Source: Prolixibacteraceae bacterium
GTDB taxonomy: Bacteria; Bacteroidota; Bacteroidia; Bacteroidales; Prolixibacteraceae
Reading direction: 5' to 3'
Assembly: GCA_019459485.1 (NCBI GenBank)
Contig: JAIBEZ010000070.1
Coordinates: forward strand, 1-46,107
Length of the DNA stretch: 46,107 bases
The notes under the pieces were generated by a model that worked only from the letters and a program-made list of their open reading frames with translations, was not told where the DNA came from and ran no database searches. The position numbers and the translations under genes were made by a program. The first letter of the stretch is position 1. Each line of letters begins with the position of its first letter. This document shows positions 35,381-44,147 of the stretch, piece after piece.

Positions 35381-35949
35381 CGTTCATATTCATAACTCAC
35401 CCCGAAGTCCGCAGGCGGCCTTCCCCCCTCTCTTTAAAAAGCTACTCTTTATACATATATTTTTGAGTGAGCCTGCATCCAAATAACATGGATAGCCTTT
35501 TCTTTAAACCTTATTTCAAATGGCAACCTCAGTAGAAAATCCATGTTCACTGTCCACAACCTTATTACCTTATTTTAGATTGTTGTATTCGACTTTCATA
35601 AATAAGGTAATAAGGTTTGGTTATATTGGTTATTTACTTTCTACTGAGGTTTAAAAAAAAATTAAGGTTTTTTTAAGACATTGAATTAAGGGGAACCGAC
35701 TCATAGCTAATCTCCTTTGTTTAATGCTTGTTTAATGAAACGCATTTTACACCATGGATTTTAGTAAATCTATAGTTGTGTATAAAGAGTAACTTTAAAA
35801 ATAGAGGGGGAGAGCATCGCAGACTTCGGCGTGAGCGTGCGACTGATCTCACGCCGAAGTCTCAGTCGAACGATGCGACGGGGTGAGTAAGCAATTACAA
35901 TATATACCTATTCCCTTTTCATAATTACCCACACAAAACGTTATAGAGC
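35381..35949. repeat. Tandem palindromic repeat, unit 2, interrupted
   Basis: Same order as unit 1: palindrome arm from 35395, right arm to 35888, and linker ending ACAAAACGTTATAGAGC (35933-35949). It is interrupted by the insertion at 35441-35792. A further inserted palindrome lies in the right arm (GACTTCGGCGTGAG...CTCACGCCGAAGTC, about 35822-35861). Confidence 0.75.
35441..35792. mobile_element. 352-bp MITE-like insertion
   Basis: TACTCTTTATACA (35443-35455) and TGTATAAAGAGTA (35779-35791) are 13-bp terminal inverted repeats. CTTTAAAAA flanks both sides (35432-35440 and 35793-35801) as a 9-bp target duplication, and unit 1 shows the empty site. Internal nested inverted repeats are ACCTCAGTAGAAA/TTTCTACTGAGGT (35526-35538 and 35638-35650) and AACCTTATTACCTTATTT/AAATAAGGTAATAAGGTT (35558-35575 and 35600-35617). 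There is no transposase frame, so it would have moved by a transposase elsewhere. Confidence 0.75.
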
Positions 35950-35960
35950 ATAGAAGACTT

Positions 35961-37517
35961 CTATCCTTTTGGCACCAGTGTAACCACCGGAATAATCATC
36001 TCCTCAAGTGAAATGCCGCCGTGCTGAAACGTATTCCGGAAATACTGCGCATAATAATTATAGTTGTTCGGATAGGCAAAGAAGTCGGTATTTGATGCGA
36101 AAATATACGAGGTACTTACGTTTCGGGAAGGCAGGTGAATGGTTGCCGGATTTTTCACCTCGAAAATGGCTTTTGACTTGTAATTAAGGTTGCGGCCCAG
36201 TTTGTAGCGCAGATTGGTATTTGTTTCGCGGTCGCCAAGCACTTTTTGTGCATTATCTACCCGTATGGTTCCATGATCGGTTGTAAGTACCACCTTGACT
36301 TTGTTTTCGGCCAGCAGTTTTATCAAATCCAGCAACGACGAGTGGTTAAACCAGCTCAGGGTAAGCGACCGGTAAGCGGCTTCATCGCCTGCAAGTTCCT
36401 TTATCATGTCCATTTCTGTACGGGCGTGCGAAATCATGTCAACAAAATTAAAAACCATTACCGACAGGTCGCTTTGGAGAATGCTTCCCAAATAGTCGGT
36501 CATTTTTTTATCGCCTTTTACATTGGAGATTTTTTCAAAAAAAAGCTTGTAATTTTTTCCCAGCCGCGCCAGTTGTGTTTGTAGTAATTCCTGTTCAAAC
36601 CGGTTTTTATGTCCTTCGTTGTCATCATCATCCCAAAATTCGGGATATCGTTTTTCGATTTCAGCAGGCATCATGCCCGCGAACATTGCATTCCGGGCAT
36701 ACATGGTGGCTGTTGGCAGAATGCTGCAATAAAGTTCCTCATCTTCAATATTGTAATAGTTGGTCAGTACCGTGGCCAAAACCTTGTACTGATCGTAACG
36801 GAGATTGTCGATCACCAGGACAAATACCTTGTTGCCACTGTCAACCTGGGGTATAATCTTCTTTTTGAAAATATCCACTGAAAGCAACGGACGGTCGGCG
36901 TTTTTATCATTGAACCACGACACATAATTGTTGCGAATGTATTTGCCAAACGAGTTGTTTGCTTCCGCTTTTTGCATTTTCAGCACCTCGTCCATTGCCG
37001 AATCTTCAGAAGAACTTAGTTCCAGCTCCCAGAAAACAAGCTTTTTATATACTTCAACCCATTCGTCAAAAGAAAGCCGGTCGCTTATTTGCATCCCTAT
37101 TTTCGAAAACTGGCTTTGATAGGCAGAAGTAGTTCGCTGAGTGACCAAACGCCTTTGGTCAACATTCTTTTTAATAGAAAGCAAAATCTGCTTCGGATTA
37201 ACGGGTTTTATCAGGTAATCGGCCATCTTCGAGCCAATGGCTTCGTCCATGATGTCCTCTTCTTCGCTTTTTGTAATCATCACCACCGGCACATTCGGAT
37301 CGATCGTTTTAATTTCGTTCAATGTTTGCAGGCCGCTCAATCCGGGCATGTTTTCGTCCAGAAAGATAATATCGAAATAATTTGTTTTTACAAGTTCAAT
37401 AGCATCGGTTCCGTTGTTGGCTGTAACTACTTCAAAACCTTTCTCCTGAAGAAAAATGATGTGTGCGCGCAATGAATCAATTTCGTCGTCTGTCCAAAGT
37501 ATTTTTGTTTTCTTCAT
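35961..37517 (-). CDS. porX: PorX, response regulator with PglZ-type phosphatase domain (T9SS)
   Basis: The 518-residue protein has an N-terminal receiver (acidic 'WTDDE', phospho-acceptor Asp54 in 'IIFLDENMPGLSG', Lys in 'ADYLIKPVN'). A helical linker and a C-terminal alkaline-phosphatase-superfamily PglZ domain follow ('VFVLVIDNLRYDQY', 'PTATMYARNAMFAG', 'VVLTTDHGTIRV', 'FQHGGISLEEMIIPVV'). This is the exact layout of PorX, which controls type IX secretion genes and has phosphodiesterase activity. Its kinase PorY is not in the window. The next gene upstream is porW, separated by about 690 bp of repeats, so they are not one operon. Confidence 0.93.
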   Translation of the reverse strand: MKKTKILWTDDEIDSLRAHIIFLQEKGFEVVTANNGTDAIELVKTNYFDIIFLDENMPGLSGLQTLNEIKTIDPNVPVVMITKSEEEDIMDEAIGSKMADYLIKPVNPKQILLSIKKNVDQRRLVTQRTTSAYQSQFSKIGMQISDRLSFDEWVEVYKKLVFWELELSSSEDSAMDEVLKMQKAEANNSFGKYIRNNYVSWFNDKNADRPLLSVDIFKKKIIPQVDSGNKVFVLVIDNLRYDQYKVLATVLTNYYNIEDEELYCSILPTATMYARNAMFAGMMPAEIEKRYPEFWDDDDNEGHKNRFEQELLQTQLARLGKNYKLFFEKISNVKGDKKMTDYLGSILQSDLSVMVFNFVDMISHARTEMDMIKELAGDEAAYRSLTLSWFNHSSLLDLIKLLAENKVKVVLTTDHGTIRVDNAQKVLGDRETNTNLRYKLGRNLNYKSKAIFEVKNPATIHLPSRNVSTSYIFASNTDFFAYPNNYNYYAQYFRNTFQHGGISLEEMIIPVVTLVPKG

Positions 37518-38207
37518 ATTGCTGTATTTGCCGGATGTAATTTCCTGATGGTTTTAAAATTCAACTTGTTGCTGAATATACAATCTTTATAACAAGTATA
37601 ACGAGAGAATAGTGTAAGCTTAACAAAATTTAACGCTGAAGCATTGGAACATTTTGATCCCCCGTATCCAAATAACATTGATCGCCTTTTCTTTAAACCT
37701 TATTTTAAAAGGCTACCTAAGTAGAAAAATCAGCGCTCAAAGCCGCAACCTTATTACCTTATTTAGGGTTGATAGTCTTCTGATAGAACTTTCATAAATT
37801 AGGTAATAAGGTGTGGATCTATTCGTTATTTTTTTCTACTGAGGTTTTTTTCTTTAAAAATAAGGTTTTTTAAGACATTGTATTTATTATTGATCCGATT
37901 TGATGTTTATCTCCTTTGTTTTTACTTTGTTTAGGGGATTTAAAATAAATGATTCCAGTTCTTTTACGGGTTGAAATCTTTTGTATGGGTAAGCGACAGC
38001 GTCGCGTGATATTTGTAGAAATCTGAAATGATGTATAATCCTGAGGTGCAGCGCACCGAAATGCTCCAAATAATATGTGCCTATATTTCGGTGCTCTGCA
38101 CCTTTTGTGTGTATTGCATATATATACTACAAATATCAACGGTGCTCTGCACCTGAAAATGCTTGCTTCATTTTCCCCATACAAAACGTTATAGAGCGAA
38201 CATTTTA
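37518..38207. repeat. Repeat-rich gap between porX and porW
   Basis: About 37664-37915 is a second, diverged copy of the core of the 35441-35792 element (TCCAAATAACATTGATCGCC, AACCTTATTACCTTATTT, CTACTGAGGTTT) without clear terminal repeats. At 38044-38062 and 38085-38103 the words AGGTGCA..GCACCGAAAT form an inverted repeat, with a third partial copy at 38140-38154. ACAAAACGTTATAGAGC (38181-38197) is the third copy of the 17-mer found in the tandem units. The two minus-strand frames here follow the repeats and are not believed. Confidence 0.65.
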
Positions 38208-41200
38208 CTATTTCAGGTAGAACTGTTTGTAGAATTCCATGTAAGTTAAAATGTTCTTGCTCTGTATGAAAATCGGTTCGTTTTCAGGAGTAATGATAAA
38301 ATTACGGTAGTTGGCATTTTCCAAAGGCCCGTAAACCTGCTGATCGCCTGCTATTGTGCGCAGATAATCAAGGGCAGATTGTTTTGAAGCCAGTCCTTCC
38401 ACCTTAATAATTATCCTGAAATCGTCGAGCATAGGGCTGGAAACCCTCAAATTTTGCTGCGGATGATTCCTGGTGTTGAACTGCTTAACAGATTCAATAA
38501 GGCTTTCTGGATTAATTTCTTCTTTGGGAACAATCAGGAAGAAAGATTGTGCTCCAGAGACGTTTTGTTTGTATGGCCCGTTGTAAGCAGGTAACTGCTG
38601 ATTTTGGGCGCTTGCATCCGTTTCCGCTCCAATGTATTTTGTCTTGAAGAAGTCCAGGTAGTCGTTGATTCTTCGTGTCTCAGTAAGTTTTTTCAGGTTG
38701 GCATCGGTAATAATAAAATTTCGGTAGCCCAAAGTGTCGAGACTGCGGAACAATTTACGGTTTGCCACCGCTTTTGTGAAGTAACTGATTGCTTCGTTCT
38801 TGGTTTTAAACGGACGGACAATCATCAACTTATTCTCAACCATTTGTTTCTCTTCGATGGTCAGTCCGGCCTGACTGTATTCGTCGCGGTTGTGCGCTCC
38901 GAAGGCTGCCACAACAGGTTTGAGGTTAAATTCGGGTGCATTTACTGCGATCACATAATTCTGAAGTCCGGCTTCTTCATTGGAATACAAATCACTTCCT
39001 GAAGCTGCTGAAGAGATGGTTACAAACGATCCTCTTTCTTTCAGCAATTCTTCTTCTGCCTGGGCTTTTGCCATTAATTCTTCAGGTTCAGGCAAAACCT
39101 CGTCGGTAAAATCGCTGGAAATAAACTTGCTGTAATTCTGCACGAAAAACTTGAGGTATTCAACGTAATCCTTATCGGCGGTGATTTCGCGGAAATTGGT
39201 TGACGAAGCCACAAAGTTGATGTATTTGATATTTTTGAGGGCTTCAAAAACTTCCCGCTTTTTGATGATCGACCTGAAATAAATCAAGCCTTGCTCTTTG
39301 TCGTTGAGTGATCGGATGAGCAACAGCGAAGTATTGTTGTTCAGACTTTGTGTTTCAATATCGAAATCGATTTTTGTATAATGGTCGATGTTGTAATTGG
39401 CGATGTCGAATTTCAGGCGGTTGAGATCGATGTTGGCGTTTTTCGGATAAGCGATCACAAAATAATGCAGCAAATCTTCGTCGTACGAAAATTTTCCTTC
39501 GAACTCGTCGGCGCCTTTTTTATTTCCGGGCAGTAATTCGTTGTTTTGGATTTGGTCGTTCAGATAACCGATATCGACAAGGTTTTGGTAATTTGCCAGT
39601 GTGCTGTCCTGAATTAATTTCAGGATTTGCTCTGCCAAAGGTTTGGGTTCGGCTTTCGGATAAGTGGCAATGTATTCGTTCAGTAATTTACTGAAACCTT
39701 CCCAGTTAGTCTGAGTACCGTTGTCAACCATTTTAATGAATTGTACTTTCGGTACCAGCGCACTATCGGGCTGCATGGTCATAATTTGATCTGAAGTATT
39801 TCCGGCCTGTGTATATTGGCCGTTTTTAAATTCCAGAAATGCCTTTTGGTACAACCGGTTAACACTGTCGGCTTTCGCTTCCAGTTCAATAAAGTAATTC
39901 GGGTTCAGCAAATATTTGGCATATTTCGAATCGGGGTATTGGCCAGTGATCAGATTTTTATAGTAGTCGGATCTTTCCTGATTGGCCATTTTATTGTACA
40001 GATCCCACAGTTCAAAATAGGACGACAGCGTGAAAATATTGTCAGGATAACGTTTGTTCAGGTCCTCGAACGACTCGGATGAACGCGGAAAATCAGAAAA
40101 ATCGATTTTGAAAATTCGTCCGGCATTGAAAAGCGCGTTTCTGATGTTGTTGTGCGAAACATTCATCAGCGAATCGTTCACCGGCAAATCCTGGGTATAA
40201 AATTCGCGGCTTTTTACATCCGTTACTTTTTTTACCTGTGCACCTTCGGCCATCAGCGAATCTTCTTCAGCTTCCGCCAGTTGATCTTCGATTACACTTC
40301 GTTTGTCAGCTCTCCGCCAGCCGTCTTCCAGTTTGCGTTTTCCCCAAAGGCGCTCGAATTCCACCTTTCCGTAGGCAACAGTCGTTGGACTGTAAAAGTA
40401 CCATCCGGCGCCTTCCTGTTGCTGGCTCAGGCCAAAGCGACTTTCATTCTGCCTGAAATAACTCCGGTCCATCAATTGAGCCGCTTCGTCCTTTTTGTCT
40501 TTGGCCTCTTTCTCGGCAGCTTCCTTGATCCATTGATCGATCAACTTATTTCTTGAAGGTTCGTCCATCAGGGCAATTCGCTGCAAACTGTCTTCCCGTT
40601 CAACAGTGTAAATGTTGTCAGTTAGTCGGGTGAGACTGCGGTGGCGATTTTCTATTTCCGGATAATTCGGATATTGATCATCGATTACCACCATGGCGCT
40701 GTCGTAATAGGCCTGCGAATTTTTGTAGTTCAGGTCGTCAAAATATATTTGCGCAAGGGTTAGGCACGAGAGCGCGCGCTGATACATGTTAACAGAACTT
40801 AACGAAGCCGATTTTGTATATTCCTCAATTGCAAGTTCTCGCTTTCCTTCCTTCATCGAAATATTGCCAATCGCAAAATATATCTGATCGCGGAATTCAA
40901 GGTTCTTTTTATCCCGAAGCATTTTCCGGAGTTCTTTTTTAAGCTTTTCGGCATCGCCGGTTCCGGTAAAAGTACCGGCAGCGCTGATCCGTGCGTTGAA
41001 AGCCATGATGTATGGCGGGTTCATCCGTGTAACTTCCCTGAAGGTTTCAGAGGCCTTTTCAGCATTGCCTGTTTCCTGGTACCATTGGGCTAAAATGTAT
41101 TTGTAACGAAGCCGGTCCTCCTTTTTGTCGGCTTGTTTTACTGCGATTGACAGGAAAGGAATTCCTTCGGTGTACAATAGTTGTTTCCCATAATAATCAG

Positions 41201-41837
41201 ATGTAACTGCGGCCAGTTCTCCGTCGAGCTTCCGGGGAAAGGTTTCGTCCATTTGCAACAGCTGGATCAATTCGTAAGCTTCAACATAACGCTCAAGTTC
41301 AGTATAACAACGAATTAGCCAGATGTTTGCAAGATGCTTGTTCGGATCGTCTTCGAATTTCCGCACCACGTAGGAGAAATTCTCGATGGCTGCCGCATAA
41401 TTGTGCTGGTAGTAATAGGCTTTTCCCATCAGGACATAGGCATCATCTACCCAATTATTGAATTCTTCCTGACTGGCAAATTTGATGTAGGATTTGCTCC
41501 GGTTTTTTCTGCGTTTTGGCTTTTTTGTGATCGAATGCGACTGTATCAGTTTCGAACCTTTCAGCACTGCATTGTCCATATCGCCTATTGCAGCTGTGGC
41601 CGTGGTTGGGTTGCTCGATTTGTAGATTGGCAAAACCTTCGAAAAATCATCTTCCACTGATTTGTTGACCTTTTCAACACCGGCACGAAGGCTTTCCCTT
41701 CCGTTGAAATATACATTGTAATGGGCAGTAACATTGTTATAGGCACGCGACACAACTGTATTTTTTTCAGTTGAACAACCTGCCAGAATTAACAACACCA
41801 CAACAAAAAATATGCGATATGAAAACCGTTTTCCCAA
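38208..41837 (-). CDS. porW: PorW/SprE-like TPR lipoprotein of the type IX secretion system
   Basis: This 1209-residue lipoprotein has the lipobox LILAGCSTEKN (Cys21), followed by the PorW/SprE hallmark 'RAYNNVTAHYNVYFNGRESL'. The N-terminal half contains many TPR units ('AYVLMGKAYYYQHNYAAAIE', 'YKYILAQWYQETGNAEKASE'). The C-terminal half is repetitive, with about five copies of an 'F...NY..F/NFIIT' unit ('DTLGYRNFIITDANLKKLTE', 'LENANYRNFIITPENEPIFI'). PorW links outer-membrane T9SS parts with the trans-envelope core. No ATG exists between the upstream stop and the lipobox; TTG at 41835-41837 is the only reasonable start. It is longer than the best-studied homologues. Confidence 0.88.
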   Translation of the reverse strand: MGKRFSYRIFFVVVLLILAGCSTEKNTVVSRAYNNVTAHYNVYFNGRESLRAGVEKVNKSVEDDFSKVLPIYKSSNPTTATAAIGDMDNAVLKGSKLIQSHSITKKPKRRKNRSKSYIKFASQEEFNNWVDDAYVLMGKAYYYQHNYAAAIENFSYVVRKFEDDPNKHLANIWLIRCYTELERYVEAYELIQLLQMDETFPRKLDGELAAVTSDYYGKQLLYTEGIPFLSIAVKQADKKEDRLRYKYILAQWYQETGNAEKASETFREVTRMNPPYIMAFNARISAAGTFTGTGDAEKLKKELRKMLRDKKNLEFRDQIYFAIGNISMKEGKRELAIEEYTKSASLSSVNMYQRALSCLTLAQIYFDDLNYKNSQAYYDSAMVVIDDQYPNYPEIENRHRSLTRLTDNIYTVEREDSLQRIALMDEPSRNKLIDQWIKEAAEKEAKDKKDEAAQLMDRSYFRQNESRFGLSQQQEGAGWYFYSPTTVAYGKVEFERLWGKRKLEDGWRRADKRSVIEDQLAEAEEDSLMAEGAQVKKVTDVKSREFYTQDLPVNDSLMNVSHNNIRNALFNAGRIFKIDFSDFPRSSESFEDLNKRYPDNIFTLSSYFELWDLYNKMANQERSDYYKNLITGQYPDSKYAKYLLNPNYFIELEAKADSVNRLYQKAFLEFKNGQYTQAGNTSDQIMTMQPDSALVPKVQFIKMVDNGTQTNWEGFSKLLNEYIATYPKAEPKPLAEQILKLIQDSTLANYQNLVDIGYLNDQIQNNELLPGNKKGADEFEGKFSYDEDLLHYFVIAYPKNANIDLNRLKFDIANYNIDHYTKIDFDIETQSLNNNTSLLLIRSLNDKEQGLIYFRSIIKKREVFEALKNIKYINFVASSTNFREITADKDYVEYLKFFVQNYSKFISSDFTDEVLPEPEELMAKAQAEEELLKERGSFVTISSAASGSDLYSNEEAGLQNYVIAVNAPEFNLKPVVAAFGAHNRDEYSQAGLTIEEKQMVENKLMIVRPFKTKNEAISYFTKAVANRKLFRSLDTLGYRNFIITDANLKKLTETRRINDYLDFFKTKYIGAETDASAQNQQLPAYNGPYKQNVSGAQSFFLIVPKEEINPESLIESVKQFNTRNHPQQNLRVSSPMLDDFRIIIKVEGLASKQSALDYLRTIAGDQQVYGPLENANYRNFIITPENEPIFIQSKNILTYMEFYKQFYLK

Positions 41838-42039
41838 TAGCTGAGTTTTGAATGACTTTAGGATAAACTGCCAATTCGGAATAATATTGTATAAAACTCC
41901 CTAGAAAATGCAGGTTTCTTCTGTCAAAAATGCGTTTATTTATAAGCTTGCAATATTACAAACTTTCGCTGAAACGAAAGTATTGTATATTGCTTTTCCT
42001 GATTTGAGTTTTACCTGTTAACCTCTTATACGACTGTTT

Positions 42040-43014
42040 ATGATAAAAAATAAAATACGCGCTATTTTTCATCCTGAACAATTTCAGGGATGGACGCGAA
42101 AACGGAGTTATTTTGAAGGTTGGTATTTTAAAGTGGTGAACGAAACCGAAACCAAAGCATTTGCAATTATTCCCGGAATTGCAATGGATGATCAGGGTAA
42201 AAGTCATGCCTTTATTCAGGTACTCAATGGTAAAAAGCAAACGGCTCAATACCATAAATTTAATCGTGAATTGTTTGTGCCATCTCACGATACATTTAAT
42301 ATTGCCATTCACGACAATCACTTTTCGCGCAATGCCATTCAGTTAAACCTGCCTGAATTGAGAGGAAACCTGCAATTTTCGGATACAGTTCCATGGCCAA
42401 ATCCATGGTATTCGCCCGGAATAATGGGTCCCTACACTTTTCTCCCTTTCATGGAATGCTACCACGGTATTGTCAGCATGGATCATTCAATAAAAGGTCA
42501 GCTTGAAGTTGATGGTGAAATTCTGAACTTTGATAACGGACGCGGTTACATCGAAAAAGACTGGGGCCAATCGTTTCCAAGTGCATACGTCTGGCTGCAA
42601 ACCAACCATTTCAGTCAACCCGGGTTTTCAGTCAAAGTTTCGGTGGCCAAAATTCCTTACATGGGATATTCCTTTGTGGGTTTTATTGCGGGTATCTGGC
42701 TGGGCGACCGGCTCATTCAGTTTACTACTTACAATCAGAGCCAGTTGCGCAAGTCAGTCATCGATACAGAAAAAGTTGAACTGGTAATGGAGAATAAAAA
42801 CCATCGGCTCGAAATATTTGTAAGGCGTGAAGCTGCAACAGCACTGGCATCGCCTATTCTGGGACTGATGGATGGACGGATTGAAGAAAGTATGAATGCC
42901 CTTGCCGAGGTAAAACTAACCGACAGTAAAACCGGAAAAACAATTTTCAACGATATTGGCCGGAATGCTGGACTGGAAGTTGCCGGAAAAATAGAAGAAA
43001 TTATAATTATCTGA
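42040..43014 (+). CDS. Tocopherol cyclase-like protein
   Basis: The 324-residue protein matches the tocopherol cyclase-like family: 'FQGWTRKRSYFEGWYFKVV' near the start, 'PWPNPWYSPGIMGPYTFLPF', 'ECYHGIVSMDHSIKG', 'GYIEKDWGQSFPSAYVWLQT'. In plants and cyanobacteria the family closes the chromanol ring of vitamin E; other bacterial members have no known substrate. There is no signal peptide. It stands alone on the plus strand, and no other tocopherol gene is in the window. The active-site-type aromatic patches look intact. Confidence 0.85.
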   Translation: MIKNKIRAIFHPEQFQGWTRKRSYFEGWYFKVVNETETKAFAIIPGIAMDDQGKSHAFIQVLNGKKQTAQYHKFNRELFVPSHDTFNIAIHDNHFSRNAIQLNLPELRGNLQFSDTVPWPNPWYSPGIMGPYTFLPFMECYHGIVSMDHSIKGQLEVDGEILNFDNGRGYIEKDWGQSFPSAYVWLQTNHFSQPGFSVKVSVAKIPYMGYSFVGFIAGIWLGDRLIQFTTYNQSQLRKSVIDTEKVELVMENKNHRLEIFVRREAATALASPILGLMDGRIEESMNALAEVKLTDSKTGKTIFNDIGRNAGLEVAGKIEEIIII

Positions 43015-43020
43015 AAATTA

Positions 43021-43103
43021 ACTCACCCCCAAGTCCGCAGGCGGCCTTCCCCCCCTCTCTTTTAAAAGAGAGAGGAGAGCATCGCAGATGCGACGGGGTG
43101 AGT
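43021..43103. repeat. Third copy of the ACTCACCCC palindromic repeat
   Basis: ACTCACCCC...GGGGTGAGT, with a central CTCTCTTTTAAAAGAGAG stem and CATCGCAGATGCGA right arm, as in unit 1 at 35236-35319. It lies just after the tocopherol cyclase-like stop and could act as a folded 3' end. Further along, to 43280, is only an AT-rich leader. Confidence 0.75.
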
Positions 43104-43254
43104 CATAATATTTGAACAATTATAAATACAACATTTATTCATACTTGAAACTTATGTACCAGTCCAAAAGCAAAAGAATTGACGTTAGTGCTTGAGGTGT
43201 GAATCATGTAACATTTTTCGCAAGTTATGTAACAAATAGATCAATGATTCATCT

Positions 43255-43262
43255 TAACTTTG
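43255..43262 (+). promoter_or_regulatory. Candidate -7 box for the patatin-like gene
   Basis: TAACTTTG matches the Bacteroidota TAnnTTTG consensus and lies 24 bases before the ATG at 43286. The -33 position is not convincing. Confidence 0.4.
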
Positions 43263-43285
43263 TGCTGTTAATACATTAACAATCC

Positions 43286-44113
43286 ATGCACGAGAATCCA
43301 AGACCCTATAAATTCGGTATTTCACTCAGTGGAGGAGGGGCCAGGGGCATTGTACACATTGGCGTGCTCGAAGCCCTTCATAAATATGGTATCCGGCCCG
43401 AAATAATTTCAGGAGCGAGTGCTGGCGCGCTCGTAGGTGTTTTTTATGCTGCCGGCATGGAACCTTTGCAGATTTTGGAATTGGTGAAGGCCAACAAAAT
43501 GGTGAAGATGTTCAAATGGCAAATGCCTTCAAATGGATTGATCGATATCAAAAAAGTAGTGTCGCTCCTCGAAATGAATATTGAAAAGGACGATTTTGCG
43601 AGCCTTAAAAAACCATTTTATTGTTCGGTCGTAAACCTTAACAGTGGTCATTCAGAAATCAAACACGAAGGCAAACTGTTTCAATGGGTATTGGCGTCAG
43701 CATCTATTCCCATCATTTTCGAGCCACAGGTAATTGATGGAAATTCATACGTTGATGGTGGGTTGCTCAACAATCTGCCGGTTGACTGTATTCGAAATCA
43801 GTGCAGGATATTGATTGGTGTGCATGTGAACCACAACGGTGCACAGGAAAATATTTCAGGAATAAAAGCGGTGGCAGAAAGGACTTTCCGTTTGGCAATG
43901 AGCCAGAATGTGAGGGAAAGCCTTACCAAATGCGATTTTGTGATCGACCCTCCTGAAACAAGGAAATTCAATACGTTCGACTTTAAGAAAGCCGATGAGC
44001 TCTTCCGGATCGGGTTCGAAGAAACAGAAAAGCGGATACTTGAGATGTTCGATTCAATTGATTTGAGCCAGATTATACAGGAAACCAGCCGCAAGGCCAT
44101 AAAGGATATTTAA
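43286..44113 (+). CDS. Patatin-like phospholipase
   Basis: The 275-residue protein has the full patatin signature: oxyanion motif GGGARG (16-21), nucleophile GASAG (43-47, Ser45) and catalytic Asp157 in 'YVDGGLLNNLP'. Patatin-like proteins are lipid acyl hydrolases with a Ser-Asp dyad. There is no signal peptide and no membrane segment, so it acts in the cytoplasm or at the inner membrane. RssA-like bacterial members have the same size. It is followed 34 bases later by a lipoprotein gene on the same strand. Confidence 0.9.
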   Translation: MHENPRPYKFGISLSGGGARGIVHIGVLEALHKYGIRPEIISGASAGALVGVFYAAGMEPLQILELVKANKMVKMFKWQMPSNGLIDIKKVVSLLEMNIEKDDFASLKKPFYCSVVNLNSGHSEIKHEGKLFQWVLASASIPIIFEPQVIDGNSYVDGGLLNNLPVDCIRNQCRILIGVHVNHNGAQENISGIKAVAERTFRLAMSQNVRESLTKCDFVIDPPETRKFNTFDFKKADELFRIGFEETEKRILEMFDSIDLSQIIQETSRKAIKDI

Positions 44114-44147
44114 AACCCGTTTTTTAACACTTTAAATTTTGAAACAA

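Larger units (their letters stand above)
34597..35960. other. 1.36-kb gene-free repeat region
   Basis: Contains no supported gene. From left to right: AT-rich DNA, the CTTAAG array (34862-34975), AT-rich DNA to 35220, repeat unit 1 (35223-35380) and repeat unit 2 (35381-35949) split by a 352-bp insertion (35441-35792). It ends at the porX stop. Confidence 0.75.

Noticed and set aside
37870-38184. 104-codon minus-strand gene
   Set aside because: It is made of the GGTGC/GCACC repeat block and MITE core; the amino acid pattern reflects repeats.
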